From assembly GCA_964542435.1 (NCBI GenBank), contig CAZIVE010000071.1:1-13937 (forward strand): DNA of 13,937 nucleotides, given 5' to 3'. This DNA is from CAZIVE01 sp964542435. GTDB taxonomy: Bacteria; Bacteroidota; Bacteroidia; Bacteroidales; Tannerellaceae. The notes beneath the pieces are model-generated. The model was not told the origin of the DNA, ran no database searches, and saw nothing but the letters and a program-made list of their open reading frames with translations. This document shows positions 1-6,025 of the stretch, piece after piece; position 1 is the stretch's first letter; every line of letters begins with the position of its first letter. Made by a program: the position numbers and the translations under genes.

Positions 1-17
1 AGGAACTTACTCTCATA

Positions 18-43
18 GTCATTTCTGACAGTCATTTCTGACA
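18..43. repeat. Tandem 13-bp direct repeat at the start site of the left-facing promoter
   Basis: GTCATTTCTGACA occurs twice without a gap (18-30 and 31-43). It covers the expected transcription start and early leader of the leftward promoter at 47-77. A repressor site or a leader element is possible. No family can be assigned. Confidence 0.5.
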
Positions 44-46
44 TCG

Positions 47-77
47 CAAACATACGAATTAAATATCTTTGTACAAA
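47..77 (-). promoter_or_regulatory. Bacteroidetes-type promoter directed leftward out of the window
   Basis: Read on the minus strand, TTTG (77-74) is followed by exactly 19 nt and then TATGTTTG (54-47). This fits the Bacteroides sigma-ABfr consensus TTTG-N19-TAnnTTTG in both boxes and in spacing. Transcription would start near position 40 and run out of the left edge, so the driven gene is not visible. The -33 box lies inside a perfect 12-bp palindrome, CTTTGTACAAAG (67-78). Seen directly: boxes and spacing. Inferred: promoter activity. Confidence 0.55.
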
Positions 78-117
78 GAAGCACTGATAAAAACAGTATG
101 TTTTTTTGCTGTATTAA

Positions 118-249
118 TCCATCGGATTTCTATTACATGTTATCGCTGTAGCTGCTGCCTGGATTATTACAATACTCCTTGGTGTAGGCTTCTTTGGATT
201 GCTCATTCAGGCAATTTATGAGGCTTTTCACGACGATGACTGTTGTTAG
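118..249 (+). pseudogene. Startless small membrane-peptide reading frame (possible remnant)
   Basis: After an in-frame TAA at 115-117, a frame stays open for 43 codons to TAG at 247-249. It would encode a hydrophobic segment (from VIAVAAAWIITILLGVG through FFGLLIQAI) with a charged, cysteine-ending tail (HDDDCC). That is the shape of a single-pass membrane micropeptide. No ATG, GTG or TTG stands upstream of the hydrophobic stretch. The only possible initiators are non-standard, such as ATC at 121. A -1 slip on the T7 run at 101-107 would run into the TAA at 115, so frameshifting from the ATG at 98 does not rescue it. It may be a decayed gene, a chance frame or an unusual start. Confidence 0.25.
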
Positions 250-312
250 CCTTCAAACCGTTCGCAAGTATCTGTCAGCGATATATCGATAACGCCTATC
301 ACAAAAATTTTA

Positions 313-320
313 TACCTTTG
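313..320 (+). promoter_or_regulatory. -7 promoter box (TATACCTTTG context) for the candidate small RNA
   Basis: TACCTTTG at 313-320 matches the Bacteroidetes -7 consensus TAnnTTTG and lies in the common context TATACCTTTGCAAA. A start site 5-7 nt downstream would fall at about 325-327, which is the 5' base of the stem of the RNA candidate. No good TTTG -33 box is seen at the usual distance, which is a weakness. Confidence 0.45.
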
Positions 321-324
321 CAAA

Positions 325-394
325 AGAAGTGGTTGAAGTACTGGGTTGGATTTCTTATCCTTCACTAAAGGCTCCGGTCACTTCTGTTTTTTTT
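325..394 (+). ncRNA. Candidate 70-nt small RNA closed by its own ends
   Basis: AGAAGTG (325-331) is exactly complementary to CACTTCT (379-385). Three wobble pairs and one G-C pair extend the stem inward (332-335 with 375-378). Eight T residues follow at 387-394, so the second arm plus T-run looks like an intrinsic terminator whose 5' arm is the start of the RNA. A -7 box stands just upstream. No start codon with a sensible frame lies inside. An inner short stem (GGA 348-350 with TCC 358-360) is weak. I do not recognise an Rfam family. Seen: boxes, pairing and T-run. Inferred: a stable transcript. Confidence 0.4.
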
Positions 395-463
395 CAGCTT
401 CTCTACATCGAATACATACCACGATACGGAAAGAGCAGGCAAGGCGGGTTTCCATAGGAACAT

Positions 464-507
464 AAAAAAAATCCACCCAAAGCGATTTGACTCGTCTCAG
501 GTGGATT
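464..507 (-). terminator. Rho-independent terminator of the operon
   Basis: On the minus strand AATCCACC (507-500) pairs perfectly with GGTGGATT (477-470) around a 22-nt loop that may contain a small inner CGA/TCG stem. The second arm runs directly into a T-run (complement of A464-A471). It lies 23 bp past the stop codon of the S9 peptidase gene, the expected place for the end of the whole minus-strand operon. Confidence 0.8.
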
Positions 508-530
508 CTCGATACAGTTAAAACAAGAGG

Positions 531-2654
531 TTATTTCGTAGTGCCGTAATCGATCTGATCCCATGCAGGAGGATCGACGCCGAGCAGATGCTTCGTAAAG
601 AAATCGAAACGTTTGTGATCGCCGAACGGTCCGCCCAGCGTATGGTTGCTGCCGGGAACGACGAGCAGGTCGAAATTCTTGCCGGCTTTGATCAAGGCAT
701 TCACTACCTGATAGGTCGTGGAAGGATCGACATTATCGTCCATCTCGCCCACCATCAGCATCAGCGGACGGGTGAGCAGCTTGGCATTCTCCACATTGCT
801 GCAAGCCACGTAGCTGCTATCCACAGGATATCCCATCCATTGTTCGTTCCACCAGATCTTGTCCATACGGTTGTCGTGGCATCCGCAGCCGGCATAGGCC
901 GCTTTGTAGAAATCGGGATGGAACAGGACGGCTGCCATCGCTTCCTGACCGCCTGCCGATCCGCCGAAGATTCCGACGCGGTCGATATCCATATAGGGAT
1001 ATTTCTGAGCAGCGGCTTTGATCCAGGCGATTCTGTCGGGGAAGCCGGCATCTTTCAGATTCTTATAGATGATGCTCTCGTAATCCTTGCCGCGGTAGGA
1101 AGTTCCCATGCCGTCGGCCTGTACGACGATGAAGCCCAGTTCAGCGATGGTCTGATGATACCACCAGATCGGCATGAAGTCTTTCGGCGTATAAGCATCG
1201 CCGGGACCGGCATAGACATATTCGAGAACCGGATATTTCTTGTTCGGATCGAAGTTGGACGGGCGGAAGATGACGCCGTAGATATCGGTCTTGCCATCGC
1301 GACCTTTGGCGACGAACTGTTCGGGAGCGCGCCATCCGGCTGCTTGGAGCTGCGTGATGTCGGTCTCTTCGAGCGGCATGACGACTTTGCCGGCGTTCGA
1401 TTCGCGGAGCACGGCTTTGGGAGCTACGTCAACCTGCGACCATGTATCGACCAGGAATTTGTTGTCTCTGCTGAAATAGGCTTCATGATTGCCGACTTCG
1501 GGCGTCAGGGCAACGAGGCCGCTGCCGTCGAAATGAATGCGGTAATAGTGTACGAAGTAAGGATCTTCGCCTTTATTCATGCCGCTTGCAGCGAAATAGA
1601 TCGTACGGCTGGGTTCGTCCACGTCGATCACCTGGCGTACATACCACGGACCTTTCGTGATCTGCTTCTCCAGTTTTCCGGTTTCGCGGTTGAAGAGATA
1701 GAGATGGTTGTAGTTGTCGCGTTCGCTCATCCAGATGATCTCCTTGCCGTCTTCCGTGTCGTGGCGGAAATGGCGGACGTAGTTGACAAACGTGTTGCTG
1801 GTATCCTCGATGATGGTCTTCACGGCGCCGTTCTCAGCGGAGAAGCTGAGCACACGATAGACCTGATGGCCGCGCTGGTTGTATTCGAAGAGCAGGCTTT
1901 TGCTGTCGGGCGCCCAATCCAGTCCGGAAACCTCGAACTGATGCGGGAAGAGTTCGTTGGAGGCAATCAGCTGCTGTCCCGTTTCGACATTGAAGATGAC
2001 CGGCGTCCGTGTGGGCAGAGCATCGCCGGCTTTCGGATATTCACGCTGGTGCAGTTTCGGCTGAAGCTGGTCTGCAGGAGACGACTCCACGAAATAGATG
2101 TAATGCTTCTCCACCGGGCGGAACTTCATGGTAGCCACCTTCTTGGAATCGGGCGACCAGCTGAGATGCGCTGAATAATACTCGTTCAATGAGCCATCCA
2201 TGCTGAGCGCTTTCTCCACGCCGGTAGCCTTGAATTTCACATAGACGTTGTTGCCTTTGACGAAGGCGATCTTCTGTCCGTCGGGCGAAGGAATGGAATC
2301 GCCGATGCGCTCGTCGAACGTCGTTCCCCAATACTCCTCTTTCGGACGCGGACGGTTGCGTTCAGCCAGGATACGCTGCTGCATGGTGTCGGGCATAGCG
2401 ACGCGGTCGGCCTTGTCGGCATCCACGATCACATACTTCTCGCCATCCGGCGTATTGCGTACATACCAGAACTTATGCGTCTCCTGCATCCAGGAAGGAC
2501 GGACATTGTTGTAAAACACAGCCTTCCGATACTTCGTGGGAAGAGCGTAGGCACGGGCGTAATCAGCCGCCGTTCCCTGTGCATGTACGGATCCGCAAGC
2601 AATCAGTGCGGAAAGGATCACGACAGGAGCAATGCAATTCTTCATTATCTTCAT
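531..2654 (-). CDS. Secreted S9 family peptidase (prolyl oligopeptidase / dipeptidyl-peptidase IV-like)
   Basis: This 707-residue serine peptidase has an N-terminal beta-propeller (WSPD and DWAPDS repeats, roughly residues 110-430) and a C-terminal alpha/beta hydrolase domain (about 455-700). The catalytic triad is visible as Ser566 in GGSAGG, Asp639 in GEMDDNVDP and His671 in GSNHTLGG. Family members cut after proline or alanine near peptide N-termini. The double-Glu amine-binding motif of true DPP-IV enzymes is not seen where expected (about 152-170), so strict dipeptidyl-peptidase activity is uncertain. The N-terminus carries a signal peptide. A lipobox-like LIAC precedes a possible signal-peptidase I site at HAQ, so it is either periplasmic or lipid-anchored. 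I chose the ATG at 2654, 20 nt after the previous stop with A/T-rich sequence before it; an ATG at 2690 would add a non-signal leader and overlap that gene. It is the last gene before the terminator. Confidence 0.88.
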   Translation of the reverse strand: MKIMKNCIAPVVILSALIACGSVHAQGTAADYARAYALPTKYRKAVFYNNVRPSWMQETHKFWYVRNTPDGEKYVIVDADKADRVAMPDTMQQRILAERNRPRPKEEYWGTTFDERIGDSIPSPDGQKIAFVKGNNVYVKFKATGVEKALSMDGSLNEYYSAHLSWSPDSKKVATMKFRPVEKHYIYFVESSPADQLQPKLHQREYPKAGDALPTRTPVIFNVETGQQLIASNELFPHQFEVSGLDWAPDSKSLLFEYNQRGHQVYRVLSFSAENGAVKTIIEDTSNTFVNYVRHFRHDTEDGKEIIWMSERDNYNHLYLFNRETGKLEKQITKGPWYVRQVIDVDEPSRTIYFAASGMNKGEDPYFVHYYRIHFDGSGLVALTPEVGNHEAYFSRDNKFLVDTWSQVDVAPKAVLRESNAGKVVMPLEETDITQLQAAGWRAPEQFVAKGRDGKTDIYGVIFRPSNFDPNKKYPVLEYVYAGPGDAYTPKDFMPIWWYHQTIAELGFIVVQADGMGTSYRGKDYESIIYKNLKDAGFPDRIAWIKAAAQKYPYMDIDRVGIFGGSAGGQEAMAAVLFHPDFYKAAYAGCGCHDNRMDKIWWNEQWMGYPVDSSYVACSNVENAKLLTRPLMLMVGEMDDNVDPSTTYQVVNALIKAGKNFDLLVVPGSNHTLGGPFGDHKRFDFFTKHLLGVDPPAWDQIDYGTTK

Positions 2655-2674
2655 CTTATATAAACAGTCGAAAC

Positions 2675-5071
2675 TTATTCTACACTCCATTCATACAATC
2701 CGCTGGATTTCTCCTTCGGCTGCACGACTTCGAGCTTGATGGCGCGTGTGGTCACCGGCAGGAACTTCACCTCGTTGGGCACGAGCTGTTTCGTCCCGTA
2801 ACCCGAAGGATTCACAACAGGCTGCCAGTTGCCGGCATCGTCTTTATAATACAGTTTCCATGAATCCGGAACACGGCAGTCGCCCCAAGGATTGTCGTCG
2901 TACCAATAGACGGTGGAAAGAGAGATCGTGCGCGGTTCGGAAAATTCATACGAGAGCCATTCCGTGGTGCCGAGTTTCGGCCACCAGTGGTAATAAGGAA
3001 TGGAGTTGTCGTTCAGGACGACGGGCACCAGTCCATCGTTGATGGGTGAAAAAGAGCGTTCGGTCAGCGAACCTGTGATCTTGGCGGTGGTCGTCAGCGT
3101 GGCAGGCTTCGACGGCTTGACGGCACTGGCTTCCTGAGGCAGCCAGACCTCCATCTTTCCGGAACCGCGATGACACCATGCATAATACGGAATGAGCGTC
3201 AGCGTCACATCTTTGGCGGCGAGCTTGCCGTCTTCGCCATAGCTCAATGCCTGCGCGTCGGTCTTGATCTCGGTGATTCCGTTCAGCAGCTCCGGCTTGT
3301 TCTCAACCGAGAACTTCGGCTTCTGATTGACGATGACACTGAGCACGTCGAAATTGTTGTCGGGCCATTCGGCACAGTAAACCAGCGGTCCGCGTTCCAC
3401 GGAGATACGTCCGCGATCGGCTTCCACATTCGCATTGGCCACGACGGTACGCGGTTCCATATCGAAATGCACCTGAACCACATCGCCCTTCTTCCAGCTG
3501 CGGCTGACAACGAAATAACCGTCCACCAGTTCGCCGCTGACCTTCTGACCGTTGACCGAAACAGAATAGTTCAGATCCTTCCGATCGGAATAGCGGTAGA
3601 GATCGCTCGGCACCACTTCGCCGCGGCACCAACCCGGAACACGTACTTTCAAGGCGAACGACTGCTTTCCGGCCGGCGTGACGTCGATGCGGATATCGCC
3701 GTTCCACGGATAATCGGTGGTCTGCTTCAGGACGACCTTCTTGCCCTTCACCGTGAGGTTGGACGTATTGCCCATAAAGAGATTGACATAAACGGCATCC
3801 TCTTTCACAGCATAGATATAACCCGGCAGCGAAGGAATGAAACGGCAGATGTTGGAAGGACAGCAGGCGCAACCGAACCACGGCTGACGGTGATGCTGTC
3901 CGATGGATTCCAACGGATTGGGATAGAAGAACGAACCGCCGTCGAGCGAAACGCCTGAGATCAGTCCGTTGTATAAGGTACGCTCCAGGACATCGAAATA
4001 TTTCGAATCGCCGTGAAGCAGGAAAAGACGATAGTTCCAGAACACATTGGCAATGGCAGCGCAGGTCTCGCAGTAAGCCGACATATTGGGCAGCTCATAG
4101 TTCTTGCCGAAAGCTTCGCCGTCGTTGGTAGCACCGATGCCGCCGGTGATGTAGAGCTTCTTCCCCACTACATTCTCCCAGATGCGGTCGATGGCATGCA
4201 CATAACCCGTGTCGCCCGTCAGAGCAGCTACGTCAGCCATGCCGGAATACATATATCCGGCACGAACGGCATGACCCACAGCTTCCGTCTGCTGGAGCAC
4301 CGGCAGATGCGACTGGTTGTAGGCATCCTTATGTTCGGTATTGCCGCGTTTGTCGAGGAAGAACTTCGCGAGATTGAGATAACGCTTCTCTCCCGTCACC
4401 AGATACAGTTTGCAAAGCGCCATCTCTGCAATCTGATGTCCCGGCACGCGAACCACCTGATTCGGTCCGTCGCCGATGGCACGATCCACGCAGTCTGCAT
4501 AACGGATGGCGATGTCGAGGTAAGCCCGCTTTCCCGTTGCCTGATAATAGGCGACGGCACCTTCGATCATGTGACCGAGGTTGTAGAACTCATGGCTCAG
4601 ATCTTCCACCTTCTCGAAACGCTGCGTTCCGGACCATTCGTGCGGATGCTTCGGATTCATCGTGCGAGCCGTATAGAGATAACCGTCCGCTTCCTGAGCC
4701 TTGCCCATGAGAACGATCACGCTGTCGATGTAATGCTCCAGTTTCTTGTTGGGGAATGTCTGGATGGAATAGGCAGCACCTTCGATGGTCTTATAGACAT
4801 CGGTATCGTCGAAAGGATAACCGGGCACTTTGTTCGTATCGCTGGGATGAGCAGCCTTGACAAAGTTATCATAACGTCCCGTCTCCTCGCATTTGCTGAA
4901 AGCCAAAGGGATGGTGACATCACGACTCGCCTTCAGTCTCTGGCTCCAAAAGTCGCCTGTCACCTTGACACTGGTGAACGGCACCGGAGTGATGGGATAA
5001 CCGTAATCCTTCGTCTGCGCCGAAGCCAGCAGACTCATTGCAGCCAACGCTGCCAAGATGTATTGTCTCAT
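2675..5071 (-). CDS. GH127-type glycosidase (beta-L-arabinofuranosidase-like, DUF1680), secreted
   Basis: This 798-residue enzyme has a signal peptide (cleavage likely at ASA, residues 16-18), a large (alpha/alpha) barrel to about residue 420, beta-sandwich domains, and a C-terminal galactose-binding-like module (about 660-798). Residues of HypBA1, the Bifidobacterium GH127 beta-L-arabinofuranosidase, can be matched: the acid/base Glu319 in GEAF, zinc ligands Glu335 and Cys337 in ETC, and the Cys403-Cys404 pair in GCACCPSN, whose first Cys is the nucleophile in HypBA1. The 16-residue spacing between the two Glu is the same as in HypBA1 (322/338). It releases terminal beta-L-arabinofuranose or a related sugar by retaining hydrolysis through a thioester-free Cys-glycosyl intermediate in characterised members. 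Exact substrate is unknown; GH146 and the GH127 acting on rhamnogalacturonan-II are related. It is a paralogue of the 6026-8479 gene. The start leaves a 41-bp gap after the metallopeptidase gene, and that gap holds a possible internal promoter box. Confidence 0.9.
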   Translation of the reverse strand: MRQYILAALAAMSLLASAQTKDYGYPITPVPFTSVKVTGDFWSQRLKASRDVTIPLAFSKCEETGRYDNFVKAAHPSDTNKVPGYPFDDTDVYKTIEGAAYSIQTFPNKKLEHYIDSVIVLMGKAQEADGYLYTARTMNPKHPHEWSGTQRFEKVEDLSHEFYNLGHMIEGAVAYYQATGKRAYLDIAIRYADCVDRAIGDGPNQVVRVPGHQIAEMALCKLYLVTGEKRYLNLAKFFLDKRGNTEHKDAYNQSHLPVLQQTEAVGHAVRAGYMYSGMADVAALTGDTGYVHAIDRIWENVVGKKLYITGGIGATNDGEAFGKNYELPNMSAYCETCAAIANVFWNYRLFLLHGDSKYFDVLERTLYNGLISGVSLDGGSFFYPNPLESIGQHHRQPWFGCACCPSNICRFIPSLPGYIYAVKEDAVYVNLFMGNTSNLTVKGKKVVLKQTTDYPWNGDIRIDVTPAGKQSFALKVRVPGWCRGEVVPSDLYRYSDRKDLNYSVSVNGQKVSGELVDGYFVVSRSWKKGDVVQVHFDMEPRTVVANANVEADRGRISVERGPLVYCAEWPDNNFDVLSVIVNQKPKFSVENKPELLNGITEIKTDAQALSYGEDGKLAAKDVTLTLIPYYAWCHRGSGKMEVWLPQEASAVKPSKPATLTTTAKITGSLTERSFSPINDGLVPVVLNDNSIPYYHWWPKLGTTEWLSYEFSEPRTISLSTVYWYDDNPWGDCRVPDSWKLYYKDDAGNWQPVVNPSGYGTKQLVPNEVKFLPVTTRAIKLEVVQPKEKSSGLYEWSVE

Positions 5072-5094
5072 ATCGGTATGTGTTTAGGATATAG

Positions 5095-5102
5095 CAAATA
5101 TA
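5095..5102 (-). promoter_or_regulatory. Possible internal -7 promoter box ahead of the distal GH127 gene
   Basis: The minus strand reads TATATTTG here, an exact TAnnTTTG match, 23 nt before the ATG at 5071. No TTTG is found 19 nt upstream, and the sequence is A/T-rich, so chance is a real explanation. If active, it would uncouple the last two genes from the susC promoter. Confidence 0.25.
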
Positions 5103-5112
5103 GAAAATAATA

Positions 5113-5919
5113 CTATTCGTGGATCACATTGCACAACGGCAAATTGGCATCTTCGGGGAAGAAACGTGCCAGCAGCTTGTACATTTCCGGATCGTACTGC
5201 TTCAGTTTCTCGCGGCGGTTGATGGAATTATGCACGCCGTTAGGCTCAGCCGACCAGCGATTGCAGTTGAAGAACGACTGCACGGTCTCAGCGAAATATT
5301 CCTCCTTGTTTTCCAACGCATACGTTTTTGCCCAAAGTCCTGTAGCTTTCGCATGGTCGTAGAGCTTCTGCAGTTCGTCGTTGAACTCGGGGTGCAGGCC
5401 GACGATGCCGACCAGATGGACGATATGCGAAAATTCATGCACGAGGATATTCTCGCCCACATAGCGATCGCTCGGCAGGCAGATCAGATTCTCCTCGCCA
5501 CAGCTCGAACTGAGCGAATCTTCAGGAGCGCCGCCGAAGCCGCGGGCCCGTTTGTTCCAGAAGACACGGTCCTTCTCTGTCTTTCCCAACCAACGGTATT
5601 CCGGAAGGTCGAGCGTCTCTTCGTTCTCGCCGATGATCATCACCTTGCATCCCTTCGACTTCATGTAAGCAGCGATATCGGGCGACTTGACCAGCATGCC
5701 ACCCACAATCTGGGCAGCCTTGATGAGCGCTTCGTCACGCACTTTGGAAGAGGCGACGACCGGAAATCCGCCCGCATCGACATACTTCGTATAATAGGAA
5801 TCGAAATGCAGTTCCGGCGGAACCGACGTCACTTTATAAGATTCCTGTGCAGAGAGCAGGGAAGGAACCAGACTCAGGCATAAAACAGCCAGCAAAGCAT
5901 ATATCTTTTTCATGTTCAT
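5113..5919 (-). CDS. Secreted putative zinc metallopeptidase (HEXXH, gluzincin-like), function unknown
   Basis: This 268-residue protein has a clear signal peptide (MKKIYALLAVLCLSLVPS, cleavage near SAQ, residue 25). The zinc-peptidase motif HEFSH is at 161-165, followed about 40 residues later by KEEYFAE (205-211), where Glu207 is the likely third zinc ligand by analogy with gluzincins such as the lethal-factor-like group. A conserved-looking CGEEN block (140-144) and DRYVGENILVHEF lead into the site. I recognise this as a conserved hypothetical type but know no substrate. An ATG two codons later (5913) is an equally good start. It sits between two GH127 genes and ahead of an S9 peptidase, so a role in cutting the protein part of a glycoprotein is plausible. 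Peptidase activity is inferred from the motif only. Confidence 0.8.
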   Translation of the reverse strand: MNMKKIYALLAVLCLSLVPSLLSAQESYKVTSVPPELHFDSYYTKYVDAGGFPVVASSKVRDEALIKAAQIVGGMLVKSPDIAAYMKSKGCKVMIIGENEETLDLPEYRWLGKTEKDRVFWNKRARGFGGAPEDSLSSSCGEENLICLPSDRYVGENILVHEFSHIVHLVGIVGLHPEFNDELQKLYDHAKATGLWAKTYALENKEEYFAETVQSFFNCNRWSAEPNGVHNSINRREKLKQYDPEMYKLLARFFPEDANLPLCNVIHE

Positions 5920-5934
5920 AAAATTTAGTTCGTT

Positions 5935-5978
5935 TTAAAGAAAGAAATGCAGGCCATGATTCACACCAAACCTGCATC
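5935..5978 (-). terminator. Hairpin with pyrimidine-rich tail between the GH127 and metallopeptidase genes
   Basis: On the minus strand ATGCAGG (5977-5971) pairs with CCTGCAT (5953-5947), with one extra G-T pair outside, around a 17-nt loop. The tail TTTCTTTCTTTAAAA follows. The T-tract is broken by C residues, so it may be a weak terminator, an attenuator or an mRNA 3'-end stabiliser rather than a full stop. Confidence 0.45.
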
Positions 5979-6025
5979 TCGCCATATTCATATTCAATCA
6001 AATAAAGTGTATTATATGATGCTAA

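Larger units (their letters stand above)
1..530. other. Left intergenic region without a convincing protein gene
   Basis: The 530 bases beyond the last gene contain a leftward promoter (47-77) with a tandem repeat at its start site, a startless hydrophobic frame (118-249), a plus-strand small RNA candidate (325-394) and the operon terminator (464-507). The stretch 395-463 shows nothing recognisable. An ATG at 98 opens only 18 codons, ending at 154, and is not called. Confidence 0.6.

Noticed and set aside
64..71. Plus-strand TATCTTTG resembling a -7 box
   Set aside because: It arises from the palindrome that carries the opposing -33 box, has no -33 partner and leads only to an 18-codon frame.
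588..2174. 528-codon open frame on the plus strand
   Set aside because: It lies wholly antisense to the S9 peptidase gene, whose protein has a full catalytic triad and signal peptide. The antisense product has no recognisable motif; the long frame follows from GC-ending codons on the coding strand.
2655..2690. Upstream ATG at 2690 for the S9 peptidase
   Set aside because: It overlaps the preceding gene by 16 nt and places a non-hydrophobic leader before the signal peptide; ATG at 2654 is preferred.
3170..5110. Plus-strand frames of 262 and 365 codons (3170-3958, 4013-5110)
   Set aside because: Both are antisense to the distal GH127 gene, which has its complete active-site set. No motif in the antisense products.
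5119..5883. 254-codon plus-strand frame
   Set aside because: Antisense to the HEXXH protein gene over almost its whole length, with no signal peptide or domain.
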